Shown here in pieces: positions 1-10,214 of a stretch of DNA of 64,000 nt. Origin of the DNA: Sulfurovum lithotrophicum (GTDB lineage: Bacteria > Campylobacterota > Campylobacteria > Campylobacterales > Sulfurovaceae). The DNA is taken from positions 1,736,001 to 1,800,000 of the forward strand of contig NZ_CP011308.1 of the NCBI RefSeq assembly GCF_000987835.1, written 5' to 3'. The translations under genes were made by a program, and so were the position numbers. Under the pieces are notes generated by a model, which was not told the DNA's origin, made no database searches, and saw nothing but the letters and a program-made list of their open reading frames with translations. Every line of letters starts with the position of its first letter. Positions within the stretch are counted from its first letter, which is position 1.

Positions 1-471
1 AGGTTCATTACTTTGGACCACGATCACACCGGCCATGCCATTGGCACCGAATGTCGTTCCCTGCGGTCCACGGAGTACTTCTACCTGTTTCGTGTCGAAC
101 AGTGTAATCCCCAGAGGGTTTTGTGAAAAGTCCATGCCATCAATGATGATACCGACCGAAGGATTGATCGGTGTTTCAAACTGGCTACGCTCACCGATAC
201 CTCTAATCTGCACATATTTTGCCTTGGATGCTCCTGCAGAAAAGTTGACATTGGGTGCCTGTGTAAGCGTTTCTATAAAAGGCTCTGTCGCCTTGTCATA
301 TAGATCCTCTTCGGCGAAGACCGTCATACTGTTGGTAACCTGTGAAAGGTTTGCTTCCCTGAAGTCTGCGCCGACTACAATAGGGTCAATGTTTACCTCT
401 TCTGCGTAAAGTGCTGTCGAGACAAGTGCCGAAGCCGCCATGACCGATAATGTTAAAAATCTGGATTTCAT
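1..471 (-). CDS. TonB-dependent outer-membrane receptor, 5' part only
   Basis: The ATG at 471 follows an AGGAG ribosome site and opens a signal peptide (MKSRFLTLSVMAASA... ending LYA-EE). A plug domain follows: residues about 25-157 include VQIRGIGERSQ, GIIIDGM and the typical VEVLRGPQGTTFGANGMAGV. The barrel lies outside the window. Such receptors import scarce ligands across the outer membrane with TonB/ExbBD energy. A TPP riboswitch lies in its leader and the thiamine operon is immediately upstream, so thiamine or a thiamine precursor is the inferred substrate. The plug domain is certain; the substrate is inference. Confidence 0.9.
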   Translation of the reverse strand, partial: MKSRFLTLSVMAASALVSTALYAEEVNIDPIVVGADFREANLSQVTNSMTVFAEEDLYDKATEPFIETLTQAPNVNFSAGASKAKYVQIRGIGERSQFETPINPSVGIIIDGMDFSQNPLGITLFDTKQVEVLRGPQGTTFGANGMAGVIVVQSNEP

Positions 472-549
472 AATAATTTTCTCCTAATGATTGATCATAG
501 TGGAAGAGGAGTGTTTCAAGCGGGATAAATATCTTGCTGTAGACATTCG

Positions 550-631
550 ACTCTTCCTTACGCCGGTATGAACCGGGTCAAGTTCTGCGGGTGGTTTTCT
601 CAGCCTTTATTACAAAAGACACCCCGAGAGT
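550..631 (-). promoter_or_regulatory. TPP riboswitch (THI element) ahead of the TonB receptor
   Basis: On the minus strand the segment starts ACTCTCGGGGTG, contains GGCTGAGA, then ACTTGACCCGGTTCATACC and GGCGTAAGGAAGAGT. These are the conserved thi-box blocks in the right order, and the ends pair as the P1 stem. It sits about 80 nt before the receptor start. It should lower receptor expression when thiamine pyrophosphate is abundant. It is separate from the riboswitch of the thiC operon. Confidence 0.93.
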
Positions 632-698
632 GATCTGTAGGTATGTTATACAAAAAATAATATTGTATTATCCTTAAATAGGACTATTTTACTCTCAT

Positions 699-1511
699 TT
701 AAAAGATCGGCTCCCTTTTTTCCTCATTTTTGGTATGATATTGCAAGTCTAATTCATCAGCATGTTCCAGCTTCCGGGAAAGAAAGTCTTTGGCTTCCGA
801 CACGCTTTCATTCATTTCCAGCCCTTTTGCAAGCCCTGTTGCTACTGCTGAAGAGAGAAGACAGCCTGTGCCGTGTGTATGGGTGGTGTCTATTCTTCTG
901 TGAGCGAACGACTCCATAGTATCGTCTCGCTGTACAAGATGATCAATCGCCTCTTCAGCTTCACTATGACCGCCTTTAAGCAGTACTGCGTTCACACCCA
1001 GATCAAAAAAGGCTTGGGCAACCTCTTGGGTCTCACTTTCTTTTCCACTGTATGTGTGATGCTGCAGGGTATTGACCTCCGGAATGTTTGGTGTTATGAG
1101 ATCGACCAGAGGGAAAAGTTCCTTTTTCATAACCTCTACAGCATCCTCTCGGATCAGTTGCCTGCCGCTTGAACTGACCAATACCGTATCTAAGACGATA
1201 TTTTTCAAATCGTATTTTTGAATGACCTCAACAATACTTCGAACCACCTCTTTGTCGGCAAGCATACCGATCTTCACTGCATCCACACTGATGTCATCCA
1301 AAAGTACTTCAAGCTGTGCTCTGAGTATTTCGGGTGAAATATTCTGAACACTTTTAACACCCGTTGAATTTTGCGCAGTAACGGCAGTAACCGAAGAGAG
1401 AGCATACCCTCCCAATGCATGGATCGTCTTTACATCCATCACTACCCCTGCCCCACCATACGGATCAAATCCGGCAATGGTCAGTACCGTCGGCGTATGC
1501 TCAGACCCCAT
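699..1511 (-). CDS. thiD: Hydroxymethylpyrimidine (phosphate) kinase
   Basis: Phosphorylates HMP and HMP-P to HMP-PP, the pyrimidine half of thiamine. Visible ribokinase-fold motifs are TIAGFDPYGGAGVVMDVKT at the N-terminus, VLDTVLVSSSG and LITPNIPE in the middle, VLLKGGH, and the C-terminal anion hole THTHGTGCLLSSAVA. Length is normal at 270 residues. I chose the ATG at 1511, which overlaps the end of thiE; a TTG three codons upstream is possible. It is the last gene of the thiC-thiO-thiS-thiG-thiE-thiD set. Confidence 0.95.
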   Translation of the reverse strand: MGSEHTPTVLTIAGFDPYGGAGVVMDVKTIHALGGYALSSVTAVTAQNSTGVKSVQNISPEILRAQLEVLLDDISVDAVKIGMLADKEVVRSIVEVIQKYDLKNIVLDTVLVSSSGRQLIREDAVEVMKKELFPLVDLITPNIPEVNTLQHHTYSGKESETQEVAQAFFDLGVNAVLLKGGHSEAEEAIDHLVQRDDTMESFAHRRIDTTHTHGTGCLLSSAVATGLAKGLEMNESVSEAKDFLSRKLEHADELDLQYHTKNEEKREPIF

Positions 1512-2133
1512 AGGTTTCAAATACCTCTATGAGTACTTTTGTTTTTTCCTTACTGACCTTGTCTGCCTCCAATACACCGGAGATCATCGCGATGCCACTG
1601 GCTGCTTTCGTCTGTGCAACCTCTTTGATATTATCGAGGGTAATCCCGCCGATAGCCACCACCGGATAGTCCACACTTTCCGCCCACGATTTCAGCAGTC
1701 CAATGCCCACCGTATTGTACTTCAACTCCTTGGAGATCGGTACAAAAACAGGGCCGATCGCGATATAGGAAGGTTCAAATCCCAGGGCGATATCGATCTC
1801 TTCTGGCGTGTGTGTGCTGATGCCCAGACGGATACCTGCATCAAATATGGCCGCTACATCCGCTTCCCGGATGTCTTCCTGCCCCAAATGAATACCGTAG
1901 GCATCATGCTCGATGGCAAGCTGCCAGTAGTCATTGACAAAAAGTCTGGCTTTGAATTCTTCAGATATCCTGATCGCTTCTATGATCTCTTGCTCAAGCG
2001 CTTTACCTTCCATATCCTTGACACGCAGTTGCGCTGTCGTGATACCGCATTCGTAAAGCGGTCTGAGTTTATCGGCTCTGTCCACGACCGGGTAGATACC
2101 CAGCGGGCTTTCGTTACATTTTGGAAATCTCAT
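1501..2133 (-). CDS. thiE: Thiamine-phosphate synthase
   Basis: Joins HMP-PP and thiazole phosphate to give thiamine phosphate. TIM-barrel landmarks are YPVVDR near the start, TAQLRVKD, LFVNDYWQLA, GIHLGQED, the phosphate loop AIGPVF and VVAIGGIT. Length is typical at 210 residues. An AGGA ribosome site lies 6 nt before the ATG. The 3' end overlaps thiD by 11 nt, which suggests translational coupling. Confidence 0.95.
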   Translation of the reverse strand: MRFPKCNESPLGIYPVVDRADKLRPLYECGITTAQLRVKDMEGKALEQEIIEAIRISEEFKARLFVNDYWQLAIEHDAYGIHLGQEDIREADVAAIFDAGIRLGISTHTPEEIDIALGFEPSYIAIGPVFVPISKELKYNTVGIGLLKSWAESVDYPVVAIGGITLDNIKEVAQTKAASGIAMISGVLEADKVSKEKTKVLIEVFETYGV

Positions 2134-2151
2134 CTTTTTTCCTGTTCCTTT

Positions 2152-2173
2152 GGTGCGTGTCTACGCACCCTAC
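2152..2173. repeat. Short palindromic intergenic repeat (REP-like), copy 1
   Basis: A small hairpin, GGTGCGTG then TACGCACC, followed by CTAC, lies in the thiG-thiE gap. Near copies occur at 3032, 7098 and 57611. Related pieces beginning GTAGGGTGGAT occur at 9616 and 57661. All are intergenic. It resembles REP-type dispersed palindromes; whether it affects thiE expression is unknown. Confidence 0.6.
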
Positions 2174-2203
2174 AAAATTTCTGATCACTGTTACACACCT
2201 CTG

Positions 2204-3016
2204 TCACTGATTCTGGTGCCAGAAAGGTGTGCCGACCGTCGGTGTGGAGGGAGAAGCAAACTCACGCTCCTGCATTGCACCCGCTTCATACCCTGTTCGC
2301 CCGGCTTCAACTGCCAGGGAAAATGCCTTTGCCATGGCTAGAGGGTCCTGTGCAAGGGCCACTGCCGAATTGAGAAGAATGCCGTCATACCCCAGTTCCA
2401 TCGCCTGGATAGCATGGGAGGGTTTTCCGATACCTGCATCTATGATGAGCGGCATTTCAGGAAAGGCTTCCCTGATCGCTTTGAGATTGTAAGGATTTAT
2501 CAGCCCTTTCCCCGACCCGATGGGTGATCCCCACGGCATCAGAATGTTACACCCAACATCGACCAGTCTCTTGGCAAAAACCAGATCGTCCGTCGTATAA
2601 GGAAATACTTCAAACCCCTCTTGAATGAGTACCTTGGCTGCTTCTACCGTTTCATAAGGATCCGGCTGCAAGTTGTACTGGTCACCTATCACTTCAAGCT
2701 TGATCCAACTGGTCTTGAAGACTTCCCTGGCCATCATTGCAATGGTGATCGCTTCTTTGGCAGAGTGGCATCCTGCCGTATTGGGAAGTACTTCCATCCC
2801 CAGATCACGGATGATCTTCCAGAATCCTTCACCCGCTTCCTTGTTCACACCCTGTCGGCGCAGGGAAACAGTGACCACCTGTGAACCTGAAGCTCTGATC
2901 GATGCCTCCATAATTGCAGGTGAAGGGTAAAGCGCCGAGCCTATGAACATCCTTGAATTCAGGGTCTTACCACCGATCTGCCAGCTCTTCTCTTCCTGTT
3001 TCATATGTTGTGTCAT
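2204..3016 (-). CDS. thiG: Thiazole synthase
   Basis: Forms the thiazole ring from deoxyxylulose phosphate, dehydroglycine and ThiS thiocarboxylate. Visible features are the Schiff-base lysine region WIKLEVIGD, the phosphate-binding stretch [12 protein letters not shown], and [14 protein letters not shown] followed by [12 protein letters not shown]. Length is 270 residues from the ATG at 3016, which has AAAGGA 6 nt upstream; an ATG two codons earlier overlaps that site. The dehydroglycine probably comes from ThiO, encoded upstream. No thiH is present in the window. Confidence 0.96.
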   Translation of the reverse strand: MTQHMKQEEKSWQIGGKTLNSRMFIGSALYPSPAIMEASIRASGSQVVTVSLRRQGVNKEAGEGFWKIIRDLGMEVLPNTAGCHSAKEAITIAMMAREVFKTSWIKLEVIGDQYNLQPDPYETVEAAKVLIQEGFEVFPYTTDDLVFAKRLVDVGCNILMPWGSPIGSGKGLINPYNLKAIREAFPEMPLIIDAGIGKPSHAIQAMELGYDGILLNSAVALAQDPLAMAKAFSLAVEAGRTGYEAGAMQEREFASPSTPTVGTPFWHQNQ

Positions 3017-3031
3017 TTTCATTCCTTTATC

Positions 3032-3053
3032 GGTGCGTGGTTACGCACCCTAC
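3032..3053. repeat. Short palindromic intergenic repeat (REP-like), copy 2
   Basis: GGTGCGTG and TACGCACC pair around a short loop, followed by CTAC as in copy 1. It lies 8 nt from the MITE-like element, between thiS and thiG. Confidence 0.6.
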
Positions 3054-3061
3054 ATTGTACA

Positions 3062-3235
3062 TTTATCCCGGATTATGCATTAGAATTACTTGAAATCTGC
3101 CAAACACTTGTGCTGTGGGTATTTTCGGAAAACTTAAGGTGCACCCGCAGGTGCATCGATGGTTTCTCCGTAAGTGCCCACGGTGCAATGGTTTGTGTGG
3201 CATTCTGTAATCTCTAATGCATAATCCGGGTTTAT
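3062..3235. mobile_element. MITE-like element, copy A, inside the thiamine operon
   Basis: A 174-bp element with terminal inverted repeats built on CCCGGATTATGCATTAGA, about 24 bp including imperfect positions. It is bounded on both sides by TTTAT. An internal palindrome TGCACC/GGTGCA is present. It fills the thiS-thiG gap. Copy B (7138-7311) has exactly the same length with 13 differences by my count (about 92% identity), mostly transitions. It encodes no transposase, so it would need one in trans. TTTAT may be a target duplication or part of the element, since both copies have it. Confidence 0.75.
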
Positions 3236-3236
3236 A

Positions 3237-3437
3237 TTACCCTCCGCAGACCGGTGCGAGTATCTCGACCTCATCACCTTCACTCAAAAGTGTTTTTTCA
3301 TAGCTGTCCGATGGTACAAAGGTCATGTTGTATGCCACAGCGCCCACTTTTTCGGAAAACCCAAGAAAAGCGATAAGTTCTGCAATACTCATTTGACCTG
3401 CTACCTCTTTGCTCTCACCATTGACTATGATCATCAT
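3237..3437 (-). CDS. thiS: Sulfur-carrier protein ThiS
   Basis: A 66-residue ubiquitin-fold protein ending in the di-glycine tail PVCGG that is adenylated and thiocarboxylated as sulfur donor for ThiG. It begins with the usual IIVNGE strand. The start overlaps the thiO stop by 4 nt (ATGA). The adenylating enzyme ThiF is not in this window and must be encoded elsewhere. Confidence 0.95.
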   Translation of the reverse strand: MMIIVNGESKEVAGQMSIAELIAFLGFSEKVGAVAYNMTFVPSDSYEKTLLSEGDEVEILAPVCGG

Positions 3438-4555
3438 GCACTCTCCTTCATACCGTGTTCATTCAAAAGCATTCCTTCCTTCAGTGCTTTTTCCACGACT
3501 GCGGGTGCCAACAAATACCCGTGTCTGTAAAGTCCGTTGATGCGCGTCAGGCCTTTTTCATTCTCTATGCGCGGCAGGTTATCTTTAAATGCCGGACGGC
3601 AGTTGGTCTCGGTATTGACCACCCGTGCCTCTCCAAAGCTGGGGTGCAGCGTATAGAGCGCAGAGAGCAGTTCCATGGAGGAGCGTACCGAAATAGGCGA
3701 ACTGTCTTCACTCTCGATCTCCGTCGCCCCTATGAGATAACGTTTGTAACCCACCGTCTGAGACAACTTGCAGTCTTTACAATACTCGAGGTCTATTCCC
3801 TCGCATCCGTTCCCGCGGGGGACGATGTAGAGTTTGTAACGCGGGTGCATCAAACGTGTGGGACGGGAAATGTCGATGTCATTGGCTTCCACCCACATCA
3901 CTTCACCACGGACACCGCGAAGGTCGTCAAAATGCTCCTTGGCTCCAAGACCTCTGGTATCAAAGACCCAGTCAAATGCTTCTACACCCTCTTTGGTATG
4001 TACCAGCCCCGCTTCGATCTTCTCTACAGGCGTGTACTCTCTAAAACTCACATTTTCATAACGGTCAAAGTAATTGACCGAAAAAGCCATAAAACGCTGT
4101 GCGTCGACCAGGCCTTCATCGGGGATATAAAAACCTTTCTGATGCGTGTAAAGGTCCGGTTCGAGTACAGTCATCTTCCCTGCATCAAGCAGATCGATAT
4201 TGTCTGCCGTATTTACTTTGCGCTGAAGCATTCCGATGAAATGTTCCAGCTCACCCATATCCTGTCCATGAGCGGTAATGACCGTACCTTTCTGCTGATA
4301 CCCGTCAAAAAGCCCGATCTGCCTGAGCAGGTCAGGCCATAGATCGATGGAGCGGTGGCCAAGATCGAATATGACCGACTCTGCCGTCTCCAGCTCCGCA
4401 TAGGGAGCGAGCATCCCTGCTGCCGTGAAGCCTGCTGCCGTGACACCCTCTTTTGAGTCTTTGTCAAAGAAGGTTATGGTGTGGTTACCGGAACGAAGCA
4501 GGTTGAGTGCGACCACTCTTCCGACCAGTCCGGCACCGGCTATTGCGATGTTCAT
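3434..4555 (-). CDS. thiO: FAD-dependent glycine oxidase ThiO
   Basis: Oxidises glycine to the imine used by ThiG, replacing the radical-SAM enzyme ThiH. The N-terminus has the dinucleotide fold NIAIAGAGLVGRVVALNLL ending in FFDKD. The C-terminal part carries NCRPAFKDNLPRI and GLYRHGYLLAPAVVE, typical of D-amino-acid-oxidase-type flavoproteins. Length is 373 residues from the ATG at 4555, which has AAGGAAG close upstream; an earlier in-frame ATG at 4582 lacks a good ribosome site. It lies between thiC and thiS. Confidence 0.92.
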   Translation of the reverse strand: MNIAIAGAGLVGRVVALNLLRSGNHTITFFDKDSKEGVTAAGFTAAGMLAPYAELETAESVIFDLGHRSIDLWPDLLRQIGLFDGYQQKGTVITAHGQDMGELEHFIGMLQRKVNTADNIDLLDAGKMTVLEPDLYTHQKGFYIPDEGLVDAQRFMAFSVNYFDRYENVSFREYTPVEKIEAGLVHTKEGVEAFDWVFDTRGLGAKEHFDDLRGVRGEVMWVEANDIDISRPTRLMHPRYKLYIVPRGNGCEGIDLEYCKDCKLSQTVGYKRYLIGATEIESEDSSPISVRSSMELLSALYTLHPSFGEARVVNTETNCRPAFKDNLPRIENEKGLTRINGLYRHGYLLAPAVVEKALKEGMLLNEHGMKESA

Positions 4556-4618
4556 TTTGTGCTTCCTTTTTTTATTTCCCATACGATGTAAACGAGGTGT
4601 GCTTTCCCCTTCATTTTT

Positions 4619-6619
<2,001 letters not shown>

Positions 6620-6626
6620 TTACAAA

Positions 6627-6719
6627 AGCTCTTCCTTACGCCGGTATGATCCGGGTCAAGTTCAGCGGGTAGGCTTTTGCGGCCTTCTCAGCCTCAACTT
6701 GTGAGGCACCCCGAGAGTT
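6627..6719 (-). promoter_or_regulatory. TPP riboswitch of the thiC operon
   Basis: The minus strand reads ACTCTCGGGGTG, then GAGGCTGAGAAGG, ACTTGACCCGGATCATACC and GGCGTAAGGAAGAG. This is a textbook thi box with an extra P3a-like hairpin (TGCCTCACAAGTTGAGGC). It lies upstream of thiC on the same strand. Binding of thiamine pyrophosphate should repress the operon. Confidence 0.96.
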
Positions 6720-6850
6720 TGATGGTGCTACTATAGAATAATTCAGATAAAAATAATCTTAATTGATTTTTAAAGTACAGCAAAAGGAGAAATATGTACA
6801 ATTAGCAAAAAAATTGATATAATTCAACTAAAATTTTTAAAGGAGCAGTC

Positions 6851-7060
6851 ATGACACCTCTTATCAACCGACTAATTGATGCCGTCCAGTCTGCTCCCAT
6901 TTTACAGCAGCGAGTTTGTCTGTGCAACTGCTTTTATAAAAGCAAAGCACGCTTGGTACTACTTTTAAACCACTTCATTCCCCGTTGTCCATTCTATACG
7001 ACATTTTACGCCTTTCGGCGTACGGGTGTGCATCCTCCAAAATCTCTTTTTTCATTCTAA
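6851..7060 (+). CDS. Small cysteine-containing ORF before metE (uncertain)
   Basis: A 69-codon ORF with a good ribosome site (AAAGGAG, 6 nt spacing) and a plausible -10 TATAAT at 6818. I do not recognise the product. Residues about 23-28 read CLCNCF, and a small hairpin ACGCC-TTTC-GGCGT lies near its end. The stretch between it and metE holds only a REP-like repeat and MITE copy B. It could be a decayed gene or a leader peptide; coding is not established. Confidence 0.3.
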   Translation: MTPLINRLIDAVQSAPILQQRVCLCNCFYKSKARLVLLLNHFIPRCPFYTTFYAFRRTGVHPPKSLFSF

Positions 7061-7097
7061 ACCAATAATCAATATTTTTTAGCCGGTATCTGTTTCA

Positions 7098-7118
7098 GTG
7101 CGTGTCTACGCACCCTAC
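7098..7118. repeat. Short palindromic intergenic repeat (REP-like), copy 3
   Basis: GTGCGTG and TACGCAC pair, followed by CCTAC, as in copies 1 and 2. It lies 19 bp from MITE copy B, as copy 2 lies next to MITE copy A. Confidence 0.55.
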
Positions 7119-7137
7119 GTTTACCTGGTTTTCATTA

Positions 7138-7311
7138 TTTATCCCGGATTATGCATTAGAATTACTTGAAATCTACCAAATGCTTGTGCTGTGGGTATTT
7201 GCGAAAAATTTGAGGTGCACCCGTAGGTGCATTGATGGTTTCTCCGTAAGTGCCCACAGTGCAATGGTTTGCGTAGCGTTCTGTAATCTCTAATGCATAA
7301 TCCGGGTTTAT
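7138..7311. mobile_element. MITE-like element, copy B, at the metE ribosome site
   Basis: Same 174-bp length, same terminal inverted repeats (CCCGGATTATGCATTAGA) and same TTTAT borders as the copy at 3062-3235. It ends only 25 bp before the metE start codon and 12 bp before its AAAGGA site. Any metE promoter must therefore lie within or upstream of the element. Reading frames through both copies look like by-products of the repeat. Confidence 0.75.
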
Positions 7312-7336
7312 TTGTATATGAACAAAGGATACACAC

Positions 7337-9607
7337 ATGTCAAAAAATTACATAACAGGGTTCCCGAGAATCGGGGAGCAGAGAGAACTGAAAAAAGTAC
7401 TGGAAAAATTCTGGGCGAAAGAAACGGACTTTTCAGAAGTTGAATACATCGCAGCACAACTGAAAGCAAGACACTGGAACTATCAGAAAGAAGCCGGCAT
7501 CGACTTCATCTCAAGCAATGATTTTTCACTCTATGACAATATGCTTGATACTGCCATTATGCTCGGAGCGATCCCCGCACGTTTCAAAGGGCTCGAGAAC
7601 GAGGAGCTCTACTTCTCTATGGCAAGAGGAAACAAGGATGCAGTAGCGATGGAGATGACCAAGTGGTTCAACACCAACTATCACTACATTGTACCTGAAC
7701 TGGGCCAGACAGACAGCTATGCTCTTAACAGTACAAAAATTACTGAAGAGTATCGGGAAGCCAAAGCATTGGGCATTACCACAAAGGTCAACCTCATCGG
7801 CCCCATCACTTTTCTGGGACTCTCCAAACGTACGGACAGAGGAGATACCTATGAACTCTTCAGCAAAATCCTTCCGCTGTATGAGCAACTCATCAAAGAA
7901 ATAGGCAGTCTTGATGACCACGTGACCGTACAGATCGATGAGCCGATCTTCGTCAAAGACATAGAGCCAAAAGTCCTCAGCCTTATCAAACCTTGTTATG
8001 ACACCATTTGCAATGCGGCAGACAATGTCAATATCATTGTTTCCACCTACTTTGAGCATGCCACTGAAGCAACCAAGGTGCTCGTACATACACCGGTATG
8101 GGGGATCGGCCTTGACTTTCTCTATGGTGGAAAGAATTTTGAAAGTCTCGAAGCCATTGCCAAGAGCGGCAAGAAGCTCATTGCCGGTATCGTAGACGGA
8201 CGCAACATCTGGAAAAATGATATTGAAGCGACCGTGGCACTGCTTGAAAAGATAGCCCAAAGCATCGAAAAAGAGAACATCATCGTCTCAACCTCTTCCT
8301 CTCTGTTACATACTCCCTTCACACTCAAATATGAGGAGAAGATGGATGAAGAAGTCAGAAACTGGCTCAGCTATGCTGTTGAAAAACTCGATGAACTCAA
8401 CCTGATCAACAAATTATTCTCTGGAGAGAAACTCAGCAATACAGAAAAAAATGCACTTGATGCGAACAGATCGGCTAATGAAAGCCGAAGAAGTTCCAAA
8501 CGTATTCATGACAAAGCTGTTCAAGAGCGACTATCAACATTCAGTAGATTTGAACGTGAAGGTACATACGAGGAACGCATCGCTATTCAGCATGATGTAT
8601 TGCAATATAAACCACTTGCAACCACTACCATCGGCTCATTTCCTCAAACTGCAGAGGTAAGAAAAGCACGACGCAATTTCAAAAACGGAACCATAGACGA
8701 AAAAGCCTATACCAAAACAATGCAGGAGTATATTGATGAGTGTGTTGCATTCCAGGAGGAGTGCGGTATAGAAATACTTGTGCATGGTGAACCGGAGCGT
8801 AACGATATGGTCGAGTATTTCGGTGAACAGCTCAAAGGCTACGGTTTCAGTCAGAACGGCTGGGTACAGAGCTACGGCAGCCGATGTGTCAAACCACCCT
8901 TCATCTATGGTGACATAAGCCGTCCCAAAGCAATGACCGTAGAGTGGATCAGCTATGCGCAGAGTCGAACAAAGAAGATTATGAAGGGGATGCTCACCGG
9001 CCCGGTCACTATTCTCAACTGGTCTTTCGTACGTGACGATCTGCCAAGGAGTGAAGTAAGCAAACAGATCGCCCTTGCCATCCATGATGAAGTAAATGAC
9101 CTGCAAAATGCAGCTATCAAGATCATCCAGGTAGATGAAGCCGCCTTTAAAGAAGGATACCCACTCAGAAGCCAAAATATACCCGAGTACGAAAACTGGG
9201 CGGTCAGAGACTTCAGGGTTGCTGTCAGTTCTGCACGGAAGGAAACACAGATCCATACCCATATGTGCTATTCTGAGTTCAATGACATCATTCGAACCAT
9301 CGAAGCGATGGATGCTGATGTCATTTCCATAGAGACGGCCCGAAGCGGCAACGAACTGCTCAAGATCTTCGCAGAGGTCGGATACAAACAGGAAGTCGGA
9401 CCCGGAGTATATGACATCCACTCTCCGCGTATTCCATCGGTAGAAGAGATCGTTGAGCAGATCAAAAAACTGCTGAAAGTCCTACCAAAAGAACAGCTCT
9501 GGATCAATCCGGACTGCGGCTTGAAGACCCGTAAATGGGAAGAGGTAAAACCAAGTTTGGAAAATATGGTGAAGGCTGTACAGATCGTACGGGAAGAGTT
9601 GGCTTAA
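7337..9607 (+). CDS. metE: Cobalamin-independent methionine synthase
   Basis: Transfers the methyl group of 5-methyltetrahydropteroyl-triglutamate to homocysteine. Length is 756 residues, normal for the two-barrel MetE. N-terminal signature is ITGFPRIGEQRELKK. The C-terminal barrel starts at TTTIGSFPQTAEVRKAR. Zinc and substrate motifs are HGEPERNDMVEYF, HTHMCYSEF and NPDCGLKTR. AAAGGA lies 7-8 nt before the ATG. It stands alone, not in an operon. Confidence 0.97.
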   Translation: MSKNYITGFPRIGEQRELKKVLEKFWAKETDFSEVEYIAAQLKARHWNYQKEAGIDFISSNDFSLYDNMLDTAIMLGAIPARFKGLENEELYFSMARGNKDAVAMEMTKWFNTNYHYIVPELGQTDSYALNSTKITEEYREAKALGITTKVNLIGPITFLGLSKRTDRGDTYELFSKILPLYEQLIKEIGSLDDHVTVQIDEPIFVKDIEPKVLSLIKPCYDTICNAADNVNIIVSTYFEHATEATKVLVHTPVWGIGLDFLYGGKNFESLEAIAKSGKKLIAGIVDGRNIWKNDIEATVALLEKIAQSIEKENIIVSTSSSLLHTPFTLKYEEKMDEEVRNWLSYAVEKLDELNLINKLFSGEKLSNTEKNALDANRSANESRRSSKRIHDKAVQERLSTFSRFEREGTYEERIAIQHDVLQYKPLATTTIGSFPQTAEVRKARRNFKNGTIDEKAYTKTMQEYIDECVAFQEECGIEILVHGEPERNDMVEYFGEQLKGYGFSQNGWVQSYGSRCVKPPFIYGDISRPKAMTVEWISYAQSRTKKIMKGMLTGPVTILNWSFVRDDLPRSEVSKQIALAIHDEVNDLQNAAIKIIQVDEAAFKEGYPLRSQNIPEYENWAVRDFRVAVSSARKETQIHTHMCYSEFNDIIRTIEAMDADVISIETARSGNELLKIFAEVGYKQEVGPGVYDIHSPRIPSVEEIVEQIKKLLKVLPKEQLWINPDCGLKTRKWEEVKPSLENMVKAVQIVREELA

Positions 9608-9615
9608 ATATATAT

Positions 9616-9695
9616 GTAGGGTGGATTCATCCACCGTCAACTTAAAATGCTCCTATGTAAATACGACTTGTCGATGGTGGAAAATCCCATCCTAC
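9616..9695. repeat. Convergent REP-like hairpins after metE
   Basis: GTAGGGTGGATTCATCCACC forms a tight hairpin (GGTGGA/TCCACC). A second related unit, GATGGTGG...CCATCCTAC, follows at 9673-9695. The pair lies between metE and the convergent small gene at 9692. It may act as a two-way terminator. Confidence 0.5.
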
Positions 9696-9955
9696 GCATC
9701 TTCATCTGTTTTCAGATCGACAAGTTCGGTGAGAAGCTCTTCTGCTTCCTCCTCGTCGAGCTCATCTTTTTTGATCTCCTCTACAATGGCAAAGCATTCC
9801 GTTCTCATTTCACGCATCTCTTCAAGGTCTTCTTTCTGCTCTTTAGTTGCATTTTTTGCTTTGTCTATCGCAGCAAAAAGCTCATCGATGGCTACTTCAA
9901 GATCGGGAATGATCTCAAGCTCCAAAAGGTTTTTCAGTTTTTCTGTATTGGTCAT
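9692..9955 (-). CDS. Small acidic coiled-coil protein, unknown function
   Basis: An 87-residue protein very rich in Glu, Asp and Lys, with heptad-like leucines (KLKNLLELEIIPDLEVAID; EEAEELLTELVDLKTDEDA). It is probably all helical and cytosolic; no signal peptide or cysteine cluster is visible. AGGATACC stands before the ATG. It is convergent with metE and followed by a tRNA gene on the same strand upstream. I do not recognise the family. Confidence 0.7.
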   Translation of the reverse strand: MTNTEKLKNLLELEIIPDLEVAIDELFAAIDKAKNATKEQKEDLEEMREMRTECFAIVEEIKKDELDEEEAEELLTELVDLKTDEDA

Positions 9956-10028
9956 TATGGTATCCTGTCTGTTTTATATTTCCGTATTGTAGCGAAAGTT
10001 GATATTTTTTGGGAGTAAAAAAGAAAAG

Positions 10029-10106
10029 TGGTCGGAGTGACAGGACTTGAACCTGCGACCTCTATCACCCCAAGATAGCACGCTAGCCAGACTGCGCTAC
10101 ACCCCG
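10029..10106 (-). tRNA. tRNA-Pro (anticodon GGG)
   Basis: The minus strand gives the acceptor stem CGGGGTG pairing with CACTCCG (one G-U). The anticodon stem CTATC/GATAG encloses the loop TTGGGGT, so the anticodon is GGG. The T-arm GCAGGTTCAAGTCCTGT follows, with encoded discriminator A and CCA. All arms fold normally. Confidence 0.93.
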
Positions 10107-10185
10107 ACGATTTAGTAGTATATAGTGTTTTGAGGTGCGGAAGTATACACCAGAAAAGCTAAAAAAACATAGTAAAAAATGAAGG

Positions 10186-10206
10186 AGTATCCGGCAAAAG
10201 CCGGAA
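10186..10206 (-). terminator. Hairpin downstream of mrp, possible terminator
   Basis: CCGGC-AAAA-GCCGG forms a compact hairpin 9 bp past the mrp stop codon. On the minus strand the following sequence is ATACTCCTTCATTTTTT, so the T-run is displaced. Weak as an intrinsic terminator. Confidence 0.4.
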
Positions 10207-10214
10207 AAGAAGAA

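Noticed and set aside
1477-2184. Long plus-strand open frame opposite thiE
   Set aside because: It mirrors thiE and thiD, whose protein motifs are unambiguous; no ribosome site or family on the plus strand.
7102-7293. ORF through MITE copy B (and its parallel at 3005-3217)
   Set aside because: The frame is shared because the element is repeated; differences are scattered transitions, and no start signal or family supports coding.
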